From JBPESN01 sp051710625 (GTDB lineage: Bacteria; Pseudomonadota; Gammaproteobacteria; Enterobacterales; Enterobacteriaceae), in the NCBI RefSeq assembly GCF_051710625.1, contig NZ_JBPESN010000053.1, positions 1-15,399 of the forward strand: a stretch of 15,399 bases of DNA, given 5' to 3'. Numbering within the stretch: the first letter of the stretch is position 1; each line of letters begins with the position of its first letter. Below are positions 14,950-15,399 of this stretch, one piece after another. The translations under genes and the position numbers were made by a program. The notes beneath the pieces were generated by a model that saw only the letters and a program-made list of their open reading frames with translations, had not been told where the DNA came from and made no database searches.

Positions 14950-15399
14950 ATAAAAAGAAGAAATTTTAGTCCTGAATTCAAACGCGAATCCGCTCAACTG
15001 GTTGTCGACCAAAATTACGCCGCCGCGCCAGCAGCAAAAGCCATGGACGTCGGTTTTTCTACGATGACGAAATGGGTAAAACAACTGCGTGATGAGCGAC
15101 AGGGGAAAACGCCAAAAGCCTCTCCCATAACCCCGAAACAAATCGAAATACGTGAGCTCAAGAAGAAGGTACAACGCATTGAAATAGAAAACGAAATATT
15201 AAAAAAGGCTACAGCGCTCTTGATATCAGACTCCCTGAACAAGTTCCCGTTAATCAGGAAACTCAGAGCGCATTATCCTGTGGCCACACTCTGCCACGTG
15301 TTCAGGGTTCATCGCAGCAGTTACAAATACTGGAAAAGTCGTCCTGACAGGCCAGACGGCAGGCGAACAGTATTGCGCAGTCAGGTTTATGAACTGCAC
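14950..15399 (+). CDS. IS3-family transposase, OrfA and start of OrfB in one frame (partial)
   Basis: The frame is open for 150 codons to the window edge. Residues about 4-90 are OrfA: RRNFSPEFKRESAQLVV, a helix-turn-helix around APAAKAMDVGFSTMTKWV, and a leucine-zipper-like stretch IRELKKKVQRIEIENEILKK. After SDSLNKFP the same frame continues as OrfB: LIRKLRAHYPVATLCHVF and VHRSSYKYW. At the expected start, behind AGGGG, the codon is ATA (14950), where relatives as I recall them have ATG. In-frame GTG 14914 is another possible start. The slippery heptamer A AAA AAG is at 15201-15207. In relatives OrfB is in the -1 frame; here -1 slippage leads to TGA at 15345-15347, so the direct frame is the one leading into OrfB. 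Whether it makes active transposase depends on sequence outside the window. Confidence 0.8.
   Translation, partial: MKRRNFSPEFKRESAQLVVDQNYAAAPAAKAMDVGFSTMTKWVKQLRDERQGKTPKASPITPKQIEIRELKKKVQRIEIENEILKKATALLISDSLNKFPLIRKLRAHYPVATLCHVFRVHRSSYKYWKSRPDRPDGRRTVLRSQVYELH

Larger units (their letters stand above)
14878..15399 (+). mobile_element. IS3-family insertion sequence, left part, continuing beyond the window
   Basis: The element starts at about 14878 with TGTAGTGGCACACTG, a TG terminus as expected for IS3-family ends, 30 bases after the preceding stop codon. It contains an OrfA-type helix-turn-helix and leucine-zipper region, the start of the OrfB transposase region, and an A6G slippery site between them. 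The sequence resembles elements common in Yersinia, Erwinia and Sodalis. The right end and most of orfB lie outside, so the target duplication cannot be checked. Confidence 0.85.

Overview
The window looks like part of the chromosome of a host-restricted enteric gammaproteobacterium. The closest fit I can name is a Sodalis-type insect symbiont such as the S. glossinidius lineage; this is inference. The recognisable proteins (SodA, GlyS, GlyQ, MtlA, YiaF, GhrB) resemble E. coli/Yersinia homologues, yet most loci carry frameshifts, premature stops or internal deletions. Insertion-sequence material sits at both ends.

Layout. Positions 1-280 are the AT-rich, non-coding end of an insertion element, possibly IS21-like, that truncates an aldB pseudogene on the minus strand. 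Next come a broken yibF (minus), a DcrB-like exported protein gene with one amber stop (minus), a heavily decayed fdhD (plus), and an intact sodA (plus) with its own terminator. The mannitol operon mtlA-mtlD-mtlR follows on the minus strand. All three of its genes are broken, but the region upstream of mtlA still holds two good and two weaker CRP-like sites and a plausible promoter. A 370-base stretch without a gene separates this from a broken yiaF (minus). The glyQ-glyS operon (minus) is fully intact. A frameshifted yiaC-like acetyltransferase gene, a full-length but suspicious ghrB, and an intact AI-2E-family membrane protein gene follow on the plus strand. An IS3-family element starts at 14878 and runs off the end.

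How the genes fit together. The only clearly sound genes are those for translation (both subunits of glycyl-tRNA synthetase), superoxide defence (MnSOD) and one membrane protein. Everything concerned with extra carbon sources or anaerobic respiration (aldehyde oxidation, formate dehydrogenase maturation, mannitol uptake and oxidation) is decaying. In E. coli selA and selB lie between yibF and aldB; here only about 170 bases separate the two. Together with the ruined fdhD, this suggests loss of selenium-dependent formate dehydrogenase.

No convincing new multi-gene system is visible. The most unusual items are an IS3-family copy whose two reading frames appear fused by a one-base insertion just after the frameshift site, the insertion-element end with three spaced direct repeats, and a mannitol promoter kept in front of a dead operon.
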